Shown one piece after another: positions 16,334-27,400 of a stretch of 64,000 nucleotides of DNA. The notes beneath the pieces are model-generated. The model made no database searches. It saw nothing but the letters and a program-made list of their open reading frames with translations, and had not been told where the DNA came from. The position numbers and the translations under genes were made by a program. How positions within the stretch are numbered: position 1 is the first letter of the stretch; every line of letters begins with the position of its first letter. The stretch is taken from the NCBI GenBank assembly GCA_947469885.1, contig CANIQT010000019.1:1-64000 (forward strand). The letters are read 5' to 3'. Origin of the DNA: Bacteroidota bacterium. Its GTDB lineage: Bacteria; Bacteroidota; Bacteroidia; 2-12-FULL-35-15.

Positions 16334-17395
16334 ATGGCTAAAGAATCAAAAGAATCAAAAGCTGCAACAGCAAAAGAATCAGTGAACAAAGAAAAGATGA
16401 AATCGCTTCAGCTTGTTCTTGACAAACTCGACAAAACGTATGGCAAAGGTGCCATCATGCGCATGGGCGACCAAGCGGTAGAAGAAGTAGAAGTAATTCC
16501 TACAGGCTCGTTAGGCCTCGATATTGCCCTTGGTATTGGCGGGTTGCCAAAAGGAAGAGTAATTGAAATTTATGGTCCTGAATCGTCAGGTAAAACAACA
16601 TTAACGCTTCATGCCATTGCTGCTGTTCAACGTGCCGGTGGCATTGCCGCTTTCATTGATGCAGAGCATGCATTCGACAAAACGTATGCAGAAAAATTAG
16701 GCATTGACACCGAAAACCTGTTAATCTCTCAACCCGATAATGGCGAACAAGCTTTGGAGATAACCGAAAACTTAATTCGTTCAGGAGCCATTGATATTAT
16801 TGTAATCGACTCGGTAGCGGCATTGGTTCCTCGTAGCGAAATTGAAGGCGAAATGGGTGATTCCAAAATGGGATTACATGCTCGTTTGATGTCACAGGCG
16901 TTGCGTAAACTTACAGGTACTATCAACAAAACAGGTTGCTGCTGTATTTTCATCAATCAGTTAAGAGAAAAAATAGGTGTGATGTTTGGTAATCCAGAAA
17001 CAACCACCGGTGGAAATGCCTTGAAATTCTATGCTTCCATTCGTTTAGATATTCGTAGAATCGGGCAAATTAAAGAAGGAGATGCTGTGGTAGGTAACCG
17101 CACAAGAGTAAAAGTGGTGAAAAATAAAGTTGCTCCTCCTTTTCGCATGGCGGAATTCGACATCATGTATGGAGAAGGAATATCGAAAGTAGGCGAAATT
17201 GTTGACTTAGGTGTAGAGCATAACATTATAAAAAAATCAGGTTCATGGTTTAGTTATGGCGATACCAAAATAGGGCAGGGGCGCGATGCAGTAAAAACAC
17301 TGTTAAACGACAATCCTGATTTGATGGAAGAAATAGAAGGAAAAATCAGAGAAGCACTCAGCAGTGGAGTACCTGTTATTGCAGGAGAAGAATAG
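16334..17395 (+). CDS. recA: Recombinase RecA
   Basis: RecA binds single-stranded DNA, drives homologous strand exchange and triggers the SOS response. The 353-residue protein has Walker A GPESSGKT at residues 81-88 and [20 protein letters not shown] as the Walker B region. Loop L2, [17 protein letters not shown], binds DNA. The N-terminus has a Lys/Glu/Ser-rich extension of about 20 residues. It is co-directional with bcp. The 3' end carries a strong palindromic terminator shared with the convergent gene. Confidence 0.98.
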   Translation: MAKESKESKAATAKESVNKEKMKSLQLVLDKLDKTYGKGAIMRMGDQAVEEVEVIPTGSLGLDIALGIGGLPKGRVIEIYGPESSGKTTLTLHAIAAVQRAGGIAAFIDAEHAFDKTYAEKLGIDTENLLISQPDNGEQALEITENLIRSGAIDIIVIDSVAALVPRSEIEGEMGDSKMGLHARLMSQALRKLTGTINKTGCCCIFINQLREKIGVMFGNPETTTGGNALKFYASIRLDIRRIGQIKEGDAVVGNRTRVKVVKNKVAPPFRMAEFDIMYGEGISKVGEIVDLGVEHNIIKKSGSWFSYGDTKIGQGRDAVKTLLNDNPDLMEEIEGKIREALSSGVPVIAGEE

Positions 17396-17427
17396 ATTCT
17401 GAAGTCCAAAGTTTAAAAGTTTAAATT

Positions 17428-17465
17428 AAAAAGTCCAAAGTTACATCCCTAACTTTGGACTTTTT
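17428..17465. terminator. Bidirectional terminator hairpin, dispersed family copy 1
   Basis: AAAAAGTCCAAAGTTA pairs over 16 bp with TAACTTTGGACTTTTT around a CATCCC loop, with A- and T-runs at the ends. It lies between convergent recA and the YfhO-like gene. Near-identical stems with different 6-base loops occur at 51980 and 57196. Confidence 0.9.
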
Positions 17466-17530
17466 AATTTCATCTAATGACCAATGCCCAATGACCAATG
17501 AAAAATGCCTAATGAACCAATGACTAATGA

Positions 17531-20050
17531 CTATTTTTTCCTAAAAGCCATAAACACCGAACCACCAATAAATGCAAATAACAACAAGCAAGAAGCAAGC
17601 GAAATTTTTTCAGCAGTATAATAACGGGTCGGTTCAAATTTGAATTCAATAACATGTTTCCCTGCCGGAACACGCATAGCTCTAAGCACCCAATCAGCAC
17701 TAAAATGCGGTGCTGGCTGTCCATCCACATAAGCATTCCAACCATCTTTATAATAGATTTCCGAAAACACCGCTAGTTGTTCGGAGGTAGTATTCGATTC
17801 ATAAGTCAAGTCGTTCGCTTTATAATCAGTAAGTTTAATGGTGGCTGTAGCATCTGGTTTCGGAGCAAAACCATCCACTGCAGCTTTGTTTCGTTCATCA
17901 ACAACAATGGTAGTCCCCGGATTTATTTTTCCGACAATGTCCAATTCTTCATCTGCATTTTTTGCCATTTTGATTTCGTTTACAAACCACGCATTGCCCA
18001 ATGCATAACGGTTCGTAATAGGTGGAGCTTCCTTATTATAAATCAAATAACGCATATTGAGCATATTTAAAACACCTTGTCTTGCAAACGTTGCACGAAT
18101 AGCCGAATCCGTTGGAGTGGCTCTTAAAGTAGAGTAAATAGCCTGCATACTGTTTAAAATATGTGCATCTATTAATTCCTGATAACGTCTAAGTTTAGCA
18201 GCATGATATCCTCCTATTGATTTATGAAAATACGAAGTACTCGCATCGTTAAAAGGTCCTTCTTTACCAAGGTCAATGTTCAACACACGGTAATCAGGGT
18301 CTTTGTCTTCAAGTATCGCCAAATCGGCTGCACTGGCAGTATAGGGGTTCAATGCTTCTTTTTTTGCAGTAAAATTTTTATCATTCAAATAGGTTTTATC
18401 CACCAATGCCAAATCGAAAAGAATAAGTAAACCAAGTGCTGGTATTAAAATATTTTTGTTGATAATAGATTTAGCGTACAGCCACAAAGCAACAGCAGCA
18501 ACAGTTATAAAAAAGAAACTACGTATGGCTTCTCCTTTAAAAATAATTTCACGAACGTTTTGCAAAGCATCAGTAGCCTCATTGAACTGCGTAATTTGAC
18601 TGTTTTCTGAAGATGTAAAAAAATCAGTCAATGCTCCCGGCATCAGGTAATATAATAACGACAAGCCTCCCGTAAGTCCAAACGAAATAAAGAACGCACT
18701 TTGAACTGAAATTTCTTTTTTAATAAACGCTAATTTTATTTTCTGTTTAAATAAATCTTTCGATTTAATAATCCTGTCAAGCGTTAGTATGGCCAGCACA
18801 GGTATCGCTATTTCGGCCAACACCAATATCATGGATACTGCTCGGAATTTATTATAACCCGGAAAATGGTTAAAGAAAAATTCGGTAAGCCCCATAAAGT
18901 TTTTGCCCCACGATAACATAATAGAAATAATAGTAATGACCAACAATGCCCATTTCATTCTTCCTTCCACCAAAAACAAACCAAGCACAAACAGAAAAAC
19001 AATGATGGCTCCTGAATAAGGCGAAGTAGTAAAAGGTTGGTCGCCCCAATATTGTGGTTGTTGCGCAAGGTTTTTGGCTAGTTCAGGGTTCATGGCTTGC
19101 AATTCTTTCATCACTTTTTTGTTCTCAGCCACACCAATGCTTGACGAACGACCTTTAAAACCAGGTATCATCAAGGTCATTGTTTCCGACTTACCCATGC
19201 TCCATTGAGTAGCATAATCAATATCCAATCCCGATGTTTGATTCGATTTTTCTTTGCCCGATGCTGCCGTTAGTTCAGAAGGACCACGGATAGTGGTTTT
19301 GGCATATTCGTATGTATTCCAAAGGTTGGTAATGTTACAACCTACCGCAAGCATTCCTACTATAATAAAGATTGCAAGACTTTTTGCAATGTCCATATAT
19401 TGCTTTTGTTTCACGCGCTCCACCCATTCAAAAATAACATATACCATTAAAAATAAAACAAGGTAATAGGCAATTTGTGGGTGATTACACAATAGCTCTA
19501 ATGCCATAAACAACCCCGTTACAGCACCTCCTACCAAATATCGTCCTCTGCAAATAAGTATGACTCCTGCAAACACAGGTGCCATATATCCAATTGCCAA
19601 AGCCTGCGTATTATGTCCAGCGTCTATAATGATGAAAAAGAAAGCCGAAAAGCCATAACCAATCGCACCAACAATACTCACCCATTTATCTACTTTGAGC
19701 ACTAGTAATAAGATAAAAAACCCAAGCAGATAGGTAAACACCATATTAGCAGGGGTAGGAAACCACAACATAAAAACATTACGCAATGGAGTAATTAGAT
19801 TGGATGGATAACGAATAGCAATCTGATATGCAGGCATACCACCAAACATAGAGTTGGTCCACAATGGCTCCGTATTATATTTATCTCTGAAGTCATTAAT
19901 TTCCTTTGCCATACCTTTGTTCTGAACCATATCGCTCTGAACAATTACTTTTCCTTTGGTCAAAGGAGTAAAGTAAGCAAACGTTAATGCAATGAATATT
20001 ACTATTCCGGCAACAATAGGTAAAGCAGTTTTTAAATTGATATTTTTCAT
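17531..20050 (-). CDS. YfhO family multi-spanning membrane protein
   Basis: An 839-residue integral membrane protein with many hydrophobic segments (for example WVSIVGAIGYGFSAFFFIII) and a large soluble stretch near the C-terminus (about residues 560-800) before a final transmembrane helix ending FRKK. It resembles the YfhO/DUF6541-type GT-C-like group, implicated in glycosylation of envelope polymers. NSMFGGMPAYQI in the first extracytoplasmic loop is typical. Substrate unknown. Its stop codon lies in a stretch of ATGACCAAT-type simple repeats. Confidence 0.82.
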   Translation of the reverse strand: MKNINLKTALPIVAGIVIFIALTFAYFTPLTKGKVIVQSDMVQNKGMAKEINDFRDKYNTEPLWTNSMFGGMPAYQIAIRYPSNLITPLRNVFMLWFPTPANMVFTYLLGFFILLLVLKVDKWVSIVGAIGYGFSAFFFIIIDAGHNTQALAIGYMAPVFAGVILICRGRYLVGGAVTGLFMALELLCNHPQIAYYLVLFLMVYVIFEWVERVKQKQYMDIAKSLAIFIIVGMLAVGCNITNLWNTYEYAKTTIRGPSELTAASGKEKSNQTSGLDIDYATQWSMGKSETMTLMIPGFKGRSSSIGVAENKKVMKELQAMNPELAKNLAQQPQYWGDQPFTTSPYSGAIIVFLFVLGLFLVEGRMKWALLVITIISIMLSWGKNFMGLTEFFFNHFPGYNKFRAVSMILVLAEIAIPVLAILTLDRIIKSKDLFKQKIKLAFIKKEISVQSAFFISFGLTGGLSLLYYLMPGALTDFFTSSENSQITQFNEATDALQNVREIIFKGEAIRSFFFITVAAVALWLYAKSIINKNILIPALGLLILFDLALVDKTYLNDKNFTAKKEALNPYTASAADLAILEDKDPDYRVLNIDLGKEGPFNDASTSYFHKSIGGYHAAKLRRYQELIDAHILNSMQAIYSTLRATPTDSAIRATFARQGVLNMLNMRYLIYNKEAPPITNRYALGNAWFVNEIKMAKNADEELDIVGKINPGTTIVVDERNKAAVDGFAPKPDATATIKLTDYKANDLTYESNTTSEQLAVFSEIYYKDGWNAYVDGQPAPHFSADWVLRAMRVPAGKHVIEFKFEPTRYYTAEKISLASCLLLFAFIGGSVFMAFRKK

Positions 20051-20111
20051 ATTCAGATATTTATTTTAGGCGACAAATATAATGTATTAAGTAAAATGTA
20101 TCTTTATAAAG

Positions 20112-20186
20112 TTTTTGAGTTATGAATAGGTGGCTCAAAAAATAATTGAAAATAATCTGTATCTTTTTTTAATTTTTGAGTTATGA
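20112..20186 (+). promoter_or_regulatory. Two direct repeats upstream of the ECF sigma gene
   Basis: TTTTTGAGTTATGA occurs at 20112-20125 and again at 20173-20186, 61 bp apart, in the divergent region between the YfhO-like and sigma genes. They may be binding sites or a small duplication. The second copy ends 22 bp before the sigma start codon. Confidence 0.4.
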
Positions 20187-20208
20187 TAATAAAAGCAATA
20201 AATAATTA

Positions 20209-20781
20209 ATGGCAGAAAACAAGAAATATCATCTTTCCGAAAAAGGAATTGCTTACGAGCAGGAGAGGATAGAGGCTGCCAAAAAGAATCCTGCATTGTT
20301 TTCTGAACTGTACGACAAATATTTTGAACCTGTTTTTAGATATATGTTTCAGCGGTTGGATGATAAAGAACAAGCTTTTGATAGCACACAACAGGTTTTT
20401 TTAATAGCAATGAATAACTTACCAAAATACGAAAACCGGGGATTACCTTTTTCGTCATGGCTTTTCCGAATTGCAAAAAACGAACTAAGTGAACTGTTTA
20501 AAAAAGAAAAAGCAAAGCGAACTGTAAATATTGATTCAGTAAAAATATACGACATCATTGAAGAAATACAAGAAACCAAAATTGATAAATACCATGATAA
20601 GATTGTTTCGATTATTGGTGAAGAACTAAACGAAGATGATTTGCAACTGATAGAAATGCGGTTTTTCGAAAACCGTTCGTTCCGCGAAATGGCAGATATA
20701 CTTGATATCACAGAGAACAATGCAAAAGTGAAAACGTATAGGGTGCTGGATAAATTAAGACAAGTAATAAAACCAATTTAG
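20209..20781 (+). CDS. ECF-type RNA polymerase sigma factor
   Basis: A 190-residue group IV sigma-70 factor. Region 2 is visible in YDKYFEPVFRYMFQRL and SSWLFRIAKNELSELFKK. Region 4 is ENRSFREMADILDITENNAK with the helix-turn-helix. It should direct RNA polymerase to a small regulon once released from its anti-sigma factor. The next gene, 50 bp downstream, encodes a single-pass membrane protein that is a candidate partner, although it lacks a recognisable zinc-type anti-sigma domain. Confidence 0.9.
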   Translation: MAENKKYHLSEKGIAYEQERIEAAKKNPALFSELYDKYFEPVFRYMFQRLDDKEQAFDSTQQVFLIAMNNLPKYENRGLPFSSWLFRIAKNELSELFKKEKAKRTVNIDSVKIYDIIEEIQETKIDKYHDKIVSIIGEELNEDDLQLIEMRFFENRSFREMADILDITENNAKVKTYRVLDKLRQVIKPI

Positions 20782-20831
20782 TAATTCAACATTCAAATAA
20801 TAGTACAACATGAAAATAAAAATACAAAAAA

Positions 20832-22547
20832 ATGAAACGAAAAATTAATATCAATCGCCCGGAAATAAGTACGGACGAAATTACCAAACAAAAAGATTTT
20901 GATAACGTGTTAAAACATCACACAGGCGCAACCAAACCTTTTTTTAAGAAACCAATATTCTTATCTTCTGTTTTGGTTACTGTAGCGGCAATTGTTACAA
21001 CAGTTGTGCTTCTTACAAAAAGCCCTTCAAATAATCATCCTCCCGAACTTGCGGAGGTGCAACAACCGTCAATAATAAACGAACAATCCTCTATCATTAA
21101 CCACCCCTGTATCAATCCTCCTTTAAAAGAAATAAATATTCCATTCACTTCATTTAAAGTAACAGCTGAGAAAGGTGGAACACTCGATTTTAAAACAGGA
21201 AGTAAATTAATTATTCCGAAGAATGCTTTTGCTGATGCTCAAGGTAAACCATTGACAGGTGAAATAGAATTGCGCTATCGCGAGTTTCACGATGCTGCCG
21301 ATTTTTTTGTTTCAGGAATACCAATGACCTATGATAGTGCTGGAAACAAGTACCAGTTTGAATCGGCTGGTATGATGGAAATGCAGGGATATAAAGATGG
21401 AGAAAAAGTAACCATTGCCAAAGGCAAATCTATTGCTATTGAAATGGCATCACCACAAAAAGGAACAGAATACAATTTATATAAGTTGGATACTGCCCAT
21501 AACAACTGGTCGTGTTTAGGAAAAGATAAAGTTACTAAAGAGCAAAAACAGAATGGGAGCGGAGTAGCAGGTTTTGGCAATGAGCAACCTCTTGTCACCA
21601 CTGAGCAAAGACAGGAATTACAAAAAATAGAAACTAAAAAAGAAGTGGTAGTAAAAGAAAAGGAAACCCGCATTGCTGCTTTGCCAAAACCTGCTCCTGA
21701 ACCAAGAAAACCGGTATTGGCAAAAAATGATAAACGTACTTTTGATATTGCAGTTGAAGATAAAGAGTTTCCCGAACTGGATATATATAAAGGCGTGTTG
21801 TTCGAAATAGGACAGGAGAACAAAGATTTTAATCCAGCTTATTACGATATTACCTGGGACGATGCCAGTTTGAAAGATGGACCCAAGAAAGGAATTAACT
21901 ATGCACTTACTTTAAAAAAAGGTTTGAAGACTTACGGATTCATTGTATATCCGGTGTTTGAAGGAAAGGACTACGAATCCGCACAAAAAACATATCAAGA
22001 TAAATTTAGTAAATACACCGCCACTCTTGATAAACGCAAGGCAGACGAAAAAAGAATTGAAGAGGAATATCAGGCAAGGATAATTGCTTTTAATAAACAA
22101 CAGGAAGACCTAATGCAGGAATGGAAGAAACAACAGGCTGAACGATTTAAGCAAATGGAAGTGCAGGATAAAGTTTCAAGGTTGTTTTCAATAGCTAGTT
22201 TTGGAATTTATAACAGTGATTGCCCAAAGAGCTATCCACAGGGAGTTTTGTGTACAGCTACTTTAATTGATAAAAAAAATGTACCCTTGGATTGTTACAA
22301 CATTTACCTTGTGGACAAGGCAAGAACTGCTTTATTTACCTATTACAAAAACCCGGTTGAAAAATTTACGTTCAATCCAAAATCTACCAACATGCTTTGG
22401 ACAGTGGTAAACGGTGAGTTGTACTGGCTGAAACCCGAAGAGTTTAAAGACATTAAAGAAAATGGAAAAGTAATGAACTTGGTGCTCGATAAGGTGGAAG
22501 AAAAATTTACTACTGTAGAAGATTTGAAAGCATTCTTTCATTTTTAA
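20832..22547 (+). CDS. Single-pass membrane protein, possible sigma partner
   Basis: A 571-residue protein with a cytoplasmic N-terminus (about 40 residues), one transmembrane helix (ILSSVLVTVAAIVTTVVLL region, residues ~44-63) and a large extracytoplasmic part. The latter has a beta domain (GGTLDFKTGSKLIIPKNAF, then ELRYREFHDAADF) that resembles ZU5-like domains. A charged, probably coiled segment (residues ~385-450) and a C-terminal domain follow. It follows the sigma gene directly, so the short cytoplasmic tail could bind sigma; that is inference from position and topology only. Confidence 0.65.
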   Translation: MKRKININRPEISTDEITKQKDFDNVLKHHTGATKPFFKKPIFLSSVLVTVAAIVTTVVLLTKSPSNNHPPELAEVQQPSIINEQSSIINHPCINPPLKEINIPFTSFKVTAEKGGTLDFKTGSKLIIPKNAFADAQGKPLTGEIELRYREFHDAADFFVSGIPMTYDSAGNKYQFESAGMMEMQGYKDGEKVTIAKGKSIAIEMASPQKGTEYNLYKLDTAHNNWSCLGKDKVTKEQKQNGSGVAGFGNEQPLVTTEQRQELQKIETKKEVVVKEKETRIAALPKPAPEPRKPVLAKNDKRTFDIAVEDKEFPELDIYKGVLFEIGQENKDFNPAYYDITWDDASLKDGPKKGINYALTLKKGLKTYGFIVYPVFEGKDYESAQKTYQDKFSKYTATLDKRKADEKRIEEEYQARIIAFNKQQEDLMQEWKKQQAERFKQMEVQDKVSRLFSIASFGIYNSDCPKSYPQGVLCTATLIDKKNVPLDCYNIYLVDKARTALFTYYKNPVEKFTFNPKSTNMLWTVVNGELYWLKPEEFKDIKENGKVMNLVLDKVEEKFTTVEDLKAFFHF

Positions 22548-22604
22548 ACAATAACATAATAAAAAAAGAAGTAATTTGGTCGCATAGGTGCTGATAAAAT
22601 AGCT

Positions 22605-23300
22605 ATGATAAAAAAATGTAATGAATTAATGGTTCCATTTTATATTGCTGTAACCATTGTTTTTATTAGCATTTCCACAACCTCTCTTTTTTCTCAAACC
22701 GATTCAATTCCCAAACACAACACCATAAAGGTTGTAAAACAGAAAGATTCGGTATATGTAAAAGCTCAAACAAATTTTTTTGTCTATTACGATAACCCAG
22801 GAAGTAAACTATCTTACCGCGACTATGTGATGCTCCTGCAAAGCTATTCATCTTCTCGAAACACCGAGCGGCTTAAAATTAATGACGCTAAACCAAAAAC
22901 AAATTCTGACATTCCATTTGATTATGCCTCTTATTTTCAAAACAATCATTTTACAAAAGATATTAAATTACAAAAAGGTGAAACCGAAATGGTGAAATTA
23001 CTGGTCTATGTTACCAAAAATGGGGAAGTCAAATTTATTGATACAGATAGTGTTGGTAATGCAAAAGATGTAGATTATCTGTATAGCAAGGATAGAAGAC
23101 AATTTAAACAAGATGCAACACATGTAAAAACACAAAATGCCTTTAAGGAATTAATTACCCAAAAGTGGGAACCAGCAATAATTCGTTCATTAAAAACACA
23201 TCCTTCGAAAAGAAAAAACAAATACAAAATTTCGAAAGGATATTCTGAAGGTATATTAACCATAATCTACTCGTCCGAGCCCATCGAAAAACAGAAGTAA
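22605..23300 (+). CDS. Secreted protein of unknown function
   Basis: A 231-residue protein that I do not recognise. It has an N-terminal signal peptide (FYIAVTIVFISISTTSLF, likely cut near FSQT), so it should be periplasmic or surface-exposed. The rest is hydrophilic and Lys-rich; NGEVKFIDTDSVGNAK and the C-terminal KWEPAIIRS recall TonB-C-like/energy-transducer folds, but the similarity is weak. It is co-directional with the sigma factor and membrane protein genes and may belong to the same transcript. Confidence 0.6.
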   Translation: MIKKCNELMVPFYIAVTIVFISISTTSLFSQTDSIPKHNTIKVVKQKDSVYVKAQTNFFVYYDNPGSKLSYRDYVMLLQSYSSSRNTERLKINDAKPKTNSDIPFDYASYFQNNHFTKDIKLQKGETEMVKLLVYVTKNGEVKFIDTDSVGNAKDVDYLYSKDRRQFKQDATHVKTQNAFKELITQKWEPAIIRSLKTHPSKRKNKYKISKGYSEGILTIIYSSEPIEKQK

Positions 23301-23503
23301 TTTATTTTTAAATCTGTTTTTAACTTAAAGATACACCCTGATTGTATTGTAATTGGTAGAGAAAAGAGTAATGTTTGCCGAAAAAGTATAACGTTTTTTT
23401 GAAAAAAGTAGCCCACCAGGGCCTTAGTGTAACTAAGTTTAAAGCTAAACTTATTAACAAAACGCCCATTTATCAACAATTCTGAAAGATTTTGTTCGAA
23501 ATA

Positions 23504-23536
23504 TTTGGTTGAAATATAAATTTTATTCTACTTTCG
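23504..23536 (+). promoter_or_regulatory. Promoter of the HU gene
   Basis: TTTG at 23504-23507 and TACTTTCG at 23529-23536 with a 21-bp spacer resemble the Bacteroidota promoter, 43 bp before the HU start codon. The rest of 23301-23578 shows no gene. Confidence 0.45.
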
Positions 23537-23578
23537 TGGTGATAATTAAACACAGTATTAATCTTAAACAAATTCATC

Positions 23579-23854
23579 ATGAACAAAGCAGAACTAATTG
23601 ATGCAATTGCAGCGGAATCAAAATTAACAAAAGCAGACTCTACCAGAGCTCTTGAAGCATTTGTTAATGCGACAACAAAAGCACTTAAAAAAGGTGACAG
23701 AGTTGCGTTGGTAGGTTTCGGTTCTTTCTCTATCTCTAAAAGAGCAGCGAGAAACGGACGCAACCCGCAAACAGGTAAAGCTATTAAAATTGCAGCTAAA
23801 AAAGTTGCAAAGTTTAAAGCTGGCGCTGATTTAGCAAAAACAGTTAACAAATAA
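23579..23854 (+). CDS. hup: HU family DNA-binding protein
   Basis: A 91-residue histone-like protein with the complete HU fold: MNKAELIDAIAAESKLTKAD, then GDRVALVGFGSFSI and the DNA-embracing beta arm RAARNGRNPQTGKAIKI. The proline in RNPQTG intercalates and bends DNA. It organises the nucleoid. It has its own promoter and a strong terminator. It lies close to one of the 21/22-bp arrays, whose period matches two helical turns, but no functional link is shown. Confidence 0.96.
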   Translation: MNKAELIDAIAAESKLTKADSTRALEAFVNATTKALKKGDRVALVGFGSFSISKRAARNGRNPQTGKAIKIAAKKVAKFKAGADLAKTVNK

Positions 23855-23873
23855 TATTTGTTAATTGTAACCA

Positions 23874-23907
23874 AACTCCGCCTCTGATTTAGTTCAGAGG
23901 CGGAGTT
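23874..23907 (+). terminator. Terminator of the HU gene
   Basis: AACTCCGCCTCTGA pairs perfectly over 14 bp with TCAGAGGCGGAGTT around TTTAGT, followed by a T-rich tail. Confidence 0.9.
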
Positions 23908-24078
23908 TTTGTTTTATCTCTCCTCATAAATTTCTATTTGTTTAAAAACAGCTCACCACTTTTCTTATTGCAATAACTTAACTCTTTTAATCTTCCTTTA
24001 TATCCGTCATCAATATATTAATTATCAACAAGTTAATTCAATACCACACCCTTTTTACCCCTATATAAATCGACTAAT

Positions 24079-24320
24079 AATCGCTCCCTAAACAACTAAG
24101 AATCGCTCCCCAAACAACTAAGAATCGCTCCCCAAACAACTAAGAATCGCTCCCCAAACAACTATAATTCGCTCCTTAAACAACTATAAACCGCTCCCTA
24201 AACAACTATAAATCGCTTCCCAAACAACTATAAATCGCTCCCTAAACAACCAGGAATCACTTCCCAACCAACTAAGATTCCCTCCCAAACTAACTAAAAA
24301 TCACTCCCTCACCCCATCAA
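24079..24320. repeat. Eleven-unit 22-bp tandem array
   Basis: Eleven consecutive 22-bp units with core AATCGCTCCCTAAACAACTA begin at 24079 and become more divergent to the right. This is the only array with 22-bp rather than 21-bp units, so it cannot keep one reading frame. It lies between the HU gene and the 3' end of the giant secreted protein gene. The stretch 23908-24078 before it shows nothing else. Confidence 0.93.
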
Positions 24321-24337
24321 GTGAATCCTAAAAAACA

Positions 24338-24370
24338 AAAAAAGTCCCCCGAAAATCGAGGGACCTTTTT
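24338..24370 (-). terminator. Terminator of the giant secreted protein gene
   Basis: GTCCCCCGA and TCGAGGGAC pair with one mismatch around a three-base loop. On the minus strand a long T-run follows. It lies about 50 bp past the stop codon at 24422. Confidence 0.75.
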
Positions 24371-24421
24371 ATTTCATTACAAACTAATCTGTGTAATCTG
24401 TGGTGTAAATCTCTTCGTGTT

Positions 24422-27400
24422 TTATTCAATCACCAATTTCCCATTTCCAATCTCTCTATTCTCATTCATCAATTTAAAGAAATACATTCCATCACGTAAA
24501 TCTTTGCGTTCCACTTTTAGGTTATAGGTATGAATATTTGAAATAACCAATACTTCCTTTCCTACCACATCATACACATGCAACTCAGTACCTTTAAATG
24601 GAACTGTTGAAGCAATAGTTACAACAGTATATTCATTGAAAGGATTTGGAGCAAAAGTTACATTTTGAGATGTAAGTGCATTATCAATTCCTGTACATAC
24701 ATCTACCTGCTGATTTTCAGAAGCATTATTAGAACATATTCCATCACTATAAGTGTATTGAACAGGGAATATTCCGGCACCGGAAACCGAAGGGTCAAAC
24801 ATATTAGCAGAAACACCAGTACCGCTGTAAGTACCACCTGCGGGACTTCCACCTGTTAATGCAAAAGCACCTACACTTTGACAAACAATAGGGAATGAAG
24901 ACAAAGTAACAACAGGCAAAGCATTTGAGTTAACCGTCAGTGATTGCGAAGCAGAAGTTCCGCAACCGTTATTAGCCACTAACGTTATCACACCATCTGT
25001 CGTATCAGCCGTTGCCGAGATGTTATCTGTAGTTGATGTTCCTGTCCAAGTAGTTGGCAATGTCCATGTATAATCGTTTGTATTGGCATCAGGAGATACA
25101 GAATATATATTTACAGAACCATCACACACTGTTGTGCTTCCTGTTATTACAGACGGTTGGGCAGGAGGAGTATTCAAAACAACATCCAATGTTTGAGCAG
25201 CACTGCTACCACATGCATTATTTGCAGTAATAGAAATAGTTCCACCCAATGTTCCTAACGTAGGCGTAATGTTATCTGTTGTTGATGTTCCTATCCAGGT
25301 AGCAGGTAACGTCCATGTATAATCTGTTGCACCACTCACAGAAGCAACCGAATACGTTTGAGCACTTCCTGAACAAATTGTATCATTGCCCAAAATAGCA
25401 ACTGGCATCACCGGCAATGGATTAATAGTTACTGCATAAGTCTGAGTAACACTGCTTCCGCAAGCATTATCAGCAGTAACACTAATTGTTCCACCAGTGT
25501 TTCCTGTTGTAGCGGTAATATTTTCGGTTAAAGAATTACCGCTCCAAGTAGCAGGCAATGTCCAAGTATAAGACGTTGCACCAGCTACAGGTGAAACAGA
25601 ATACGATTGCGAAGTACCTTCACAAACACTCGAACCACCTGTTAAACCTGCCGGCTGTGTTGGCAAGGAATTCATACTCACATTAATTAAAGACGAAGTA
25701 CTGCTTCCGCAAGCGTTATCAGCCGTTACTGAAATAGCTCCACCTGTTGTAGTTGAAGTCGCAGAAATACTGCTAGTGGTTGATGTTCCTGACCATCCTC
25801 CTGGTAATGACCATGTGTAAGATGTTGCACCAGCAACAGAAGTAACAGAGAAGGTATTAGCAGAATTATCACACACCACCAAACTACCACTAATCGTTGC
25901 AGGTTGAGCAGGTGTAGAAGTAACGGTTACCACCAGTGATTGTGCTGTACTGTTCCCGCAAGCATTTCCGGCACTCACATAAACACTTCCAGAAGTAACA
26001 TCAGCAACAGCCGTAATACTTGTAGTAGTCGAAGTTCCTATCCAGCCTACTGGCAATGTCCATGTATATAAAGTAGCGCCTGCCACGGAGCCAATGTTAT
26101 AAGTATTGGTACTTCCGTCACAAATGGTGGTATTTCCGATAATAGAAGCAGGAGCTGCAGGAACAGTATTCACCGTAACAGTCAATGTTTGAGCTGCACT
26201 GCTGCCGCACGAATTATTGGCAGTAACACTAACAGTTCCACTTGTTGCATTTGTAATCAACGAAATATTATCCAATGTTGATGTTCCTGACCATCCACTA
26301 GGAGCTGACCATGTATAAGATGTAGCACCAACCACAGGCGCAATACTGTAGTTTTGAGCAGTGCCCGAACACACAGATGTATTTCCTGAAATTATACCCG
26401 GTTGAGCCAACACATTACTCATACTAATAGCAAGCGTTTGAGCAGTTGAAATTCCACAACCATTATCAGCAGTAACAGTAATACTTCCCGCTACTCCTCC
26501 TGCTGTTGCAGTGATGGTGGTTGATGTAGATGTTCCGCTCCAACCTGACGGTAACAGCCATGTATAAGACAAAGCACCACTTACCGCTGAAATATAATAA
26601 GTATTTACATCCCCTGAGCAAACCGTTGTAGTTCCGCTGATAGCTGTAGGTTGCAACGGTGCAGAATTTACAGTTACATTTAAAATTTGTGCTGTACTTG
26701 TTCCGCAGGAGTTGGTGGCATTCACCATAACAGTGCCGCTCGAAGCATTAGCAGTTGCTGATATACTTGTTCCTGTTGAAGACCCCGTCCATCCATTTGG
26801 CAACGTCCAGTTATACGAAGTAGCACCCGAAACCGAACCAATACTATAGGTGTTGGTACTTCCCGAACAAATGGTGGTACTTCCTACAATGGTTGTAGGT
26901 TGCGCAGGAGCAGAACTTACAGTTACAGCCAATGTTTGTACTGTACTGCTTCCGCAGGAATTATTTGCACTCACGGTTACGTTTCCTGAGTTACTTCCCG
27001 TCACCGGATTAATACTGATGGAAGAAGAAGAGCCCGACCAGCCACTTGGTGTAGTCCAAGTATATGACGTAGCACCACTTACTGCGGTTATAGAATATAT
27101 TTCCGATGCTCCAGAACAAACCGTTGTATTACCTGTAATGGAAACTGGTTGAGCAGGTGCTGCATTTATGGTTACTGCTAAAGTTTGTGATGAACTGCTA
27201 CCGCAAGCATTGTTTGCTGTAACTGTAATGTTTCCACCTAATAAGCCTGCAACCGTTGAAATACTTGTTGTGGTTGATGTTCCTGTCCATCCGCTTGGCA
27301 AGATCCAAGTGTAAGAAGTAGCACCACTCACTGCACCAATAGTATAAGTATTGCTGCTTCCACTACAAACACTAGTGTTTCCGCTTATCGAAACAGGAAT

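Noticed and set aside
24079-24320. CRISPR-like array
   Set aside because: Units are contiguous with no unique spacers, so it is a plain tandem repeat; the same holds for the other 21-bp arrays.
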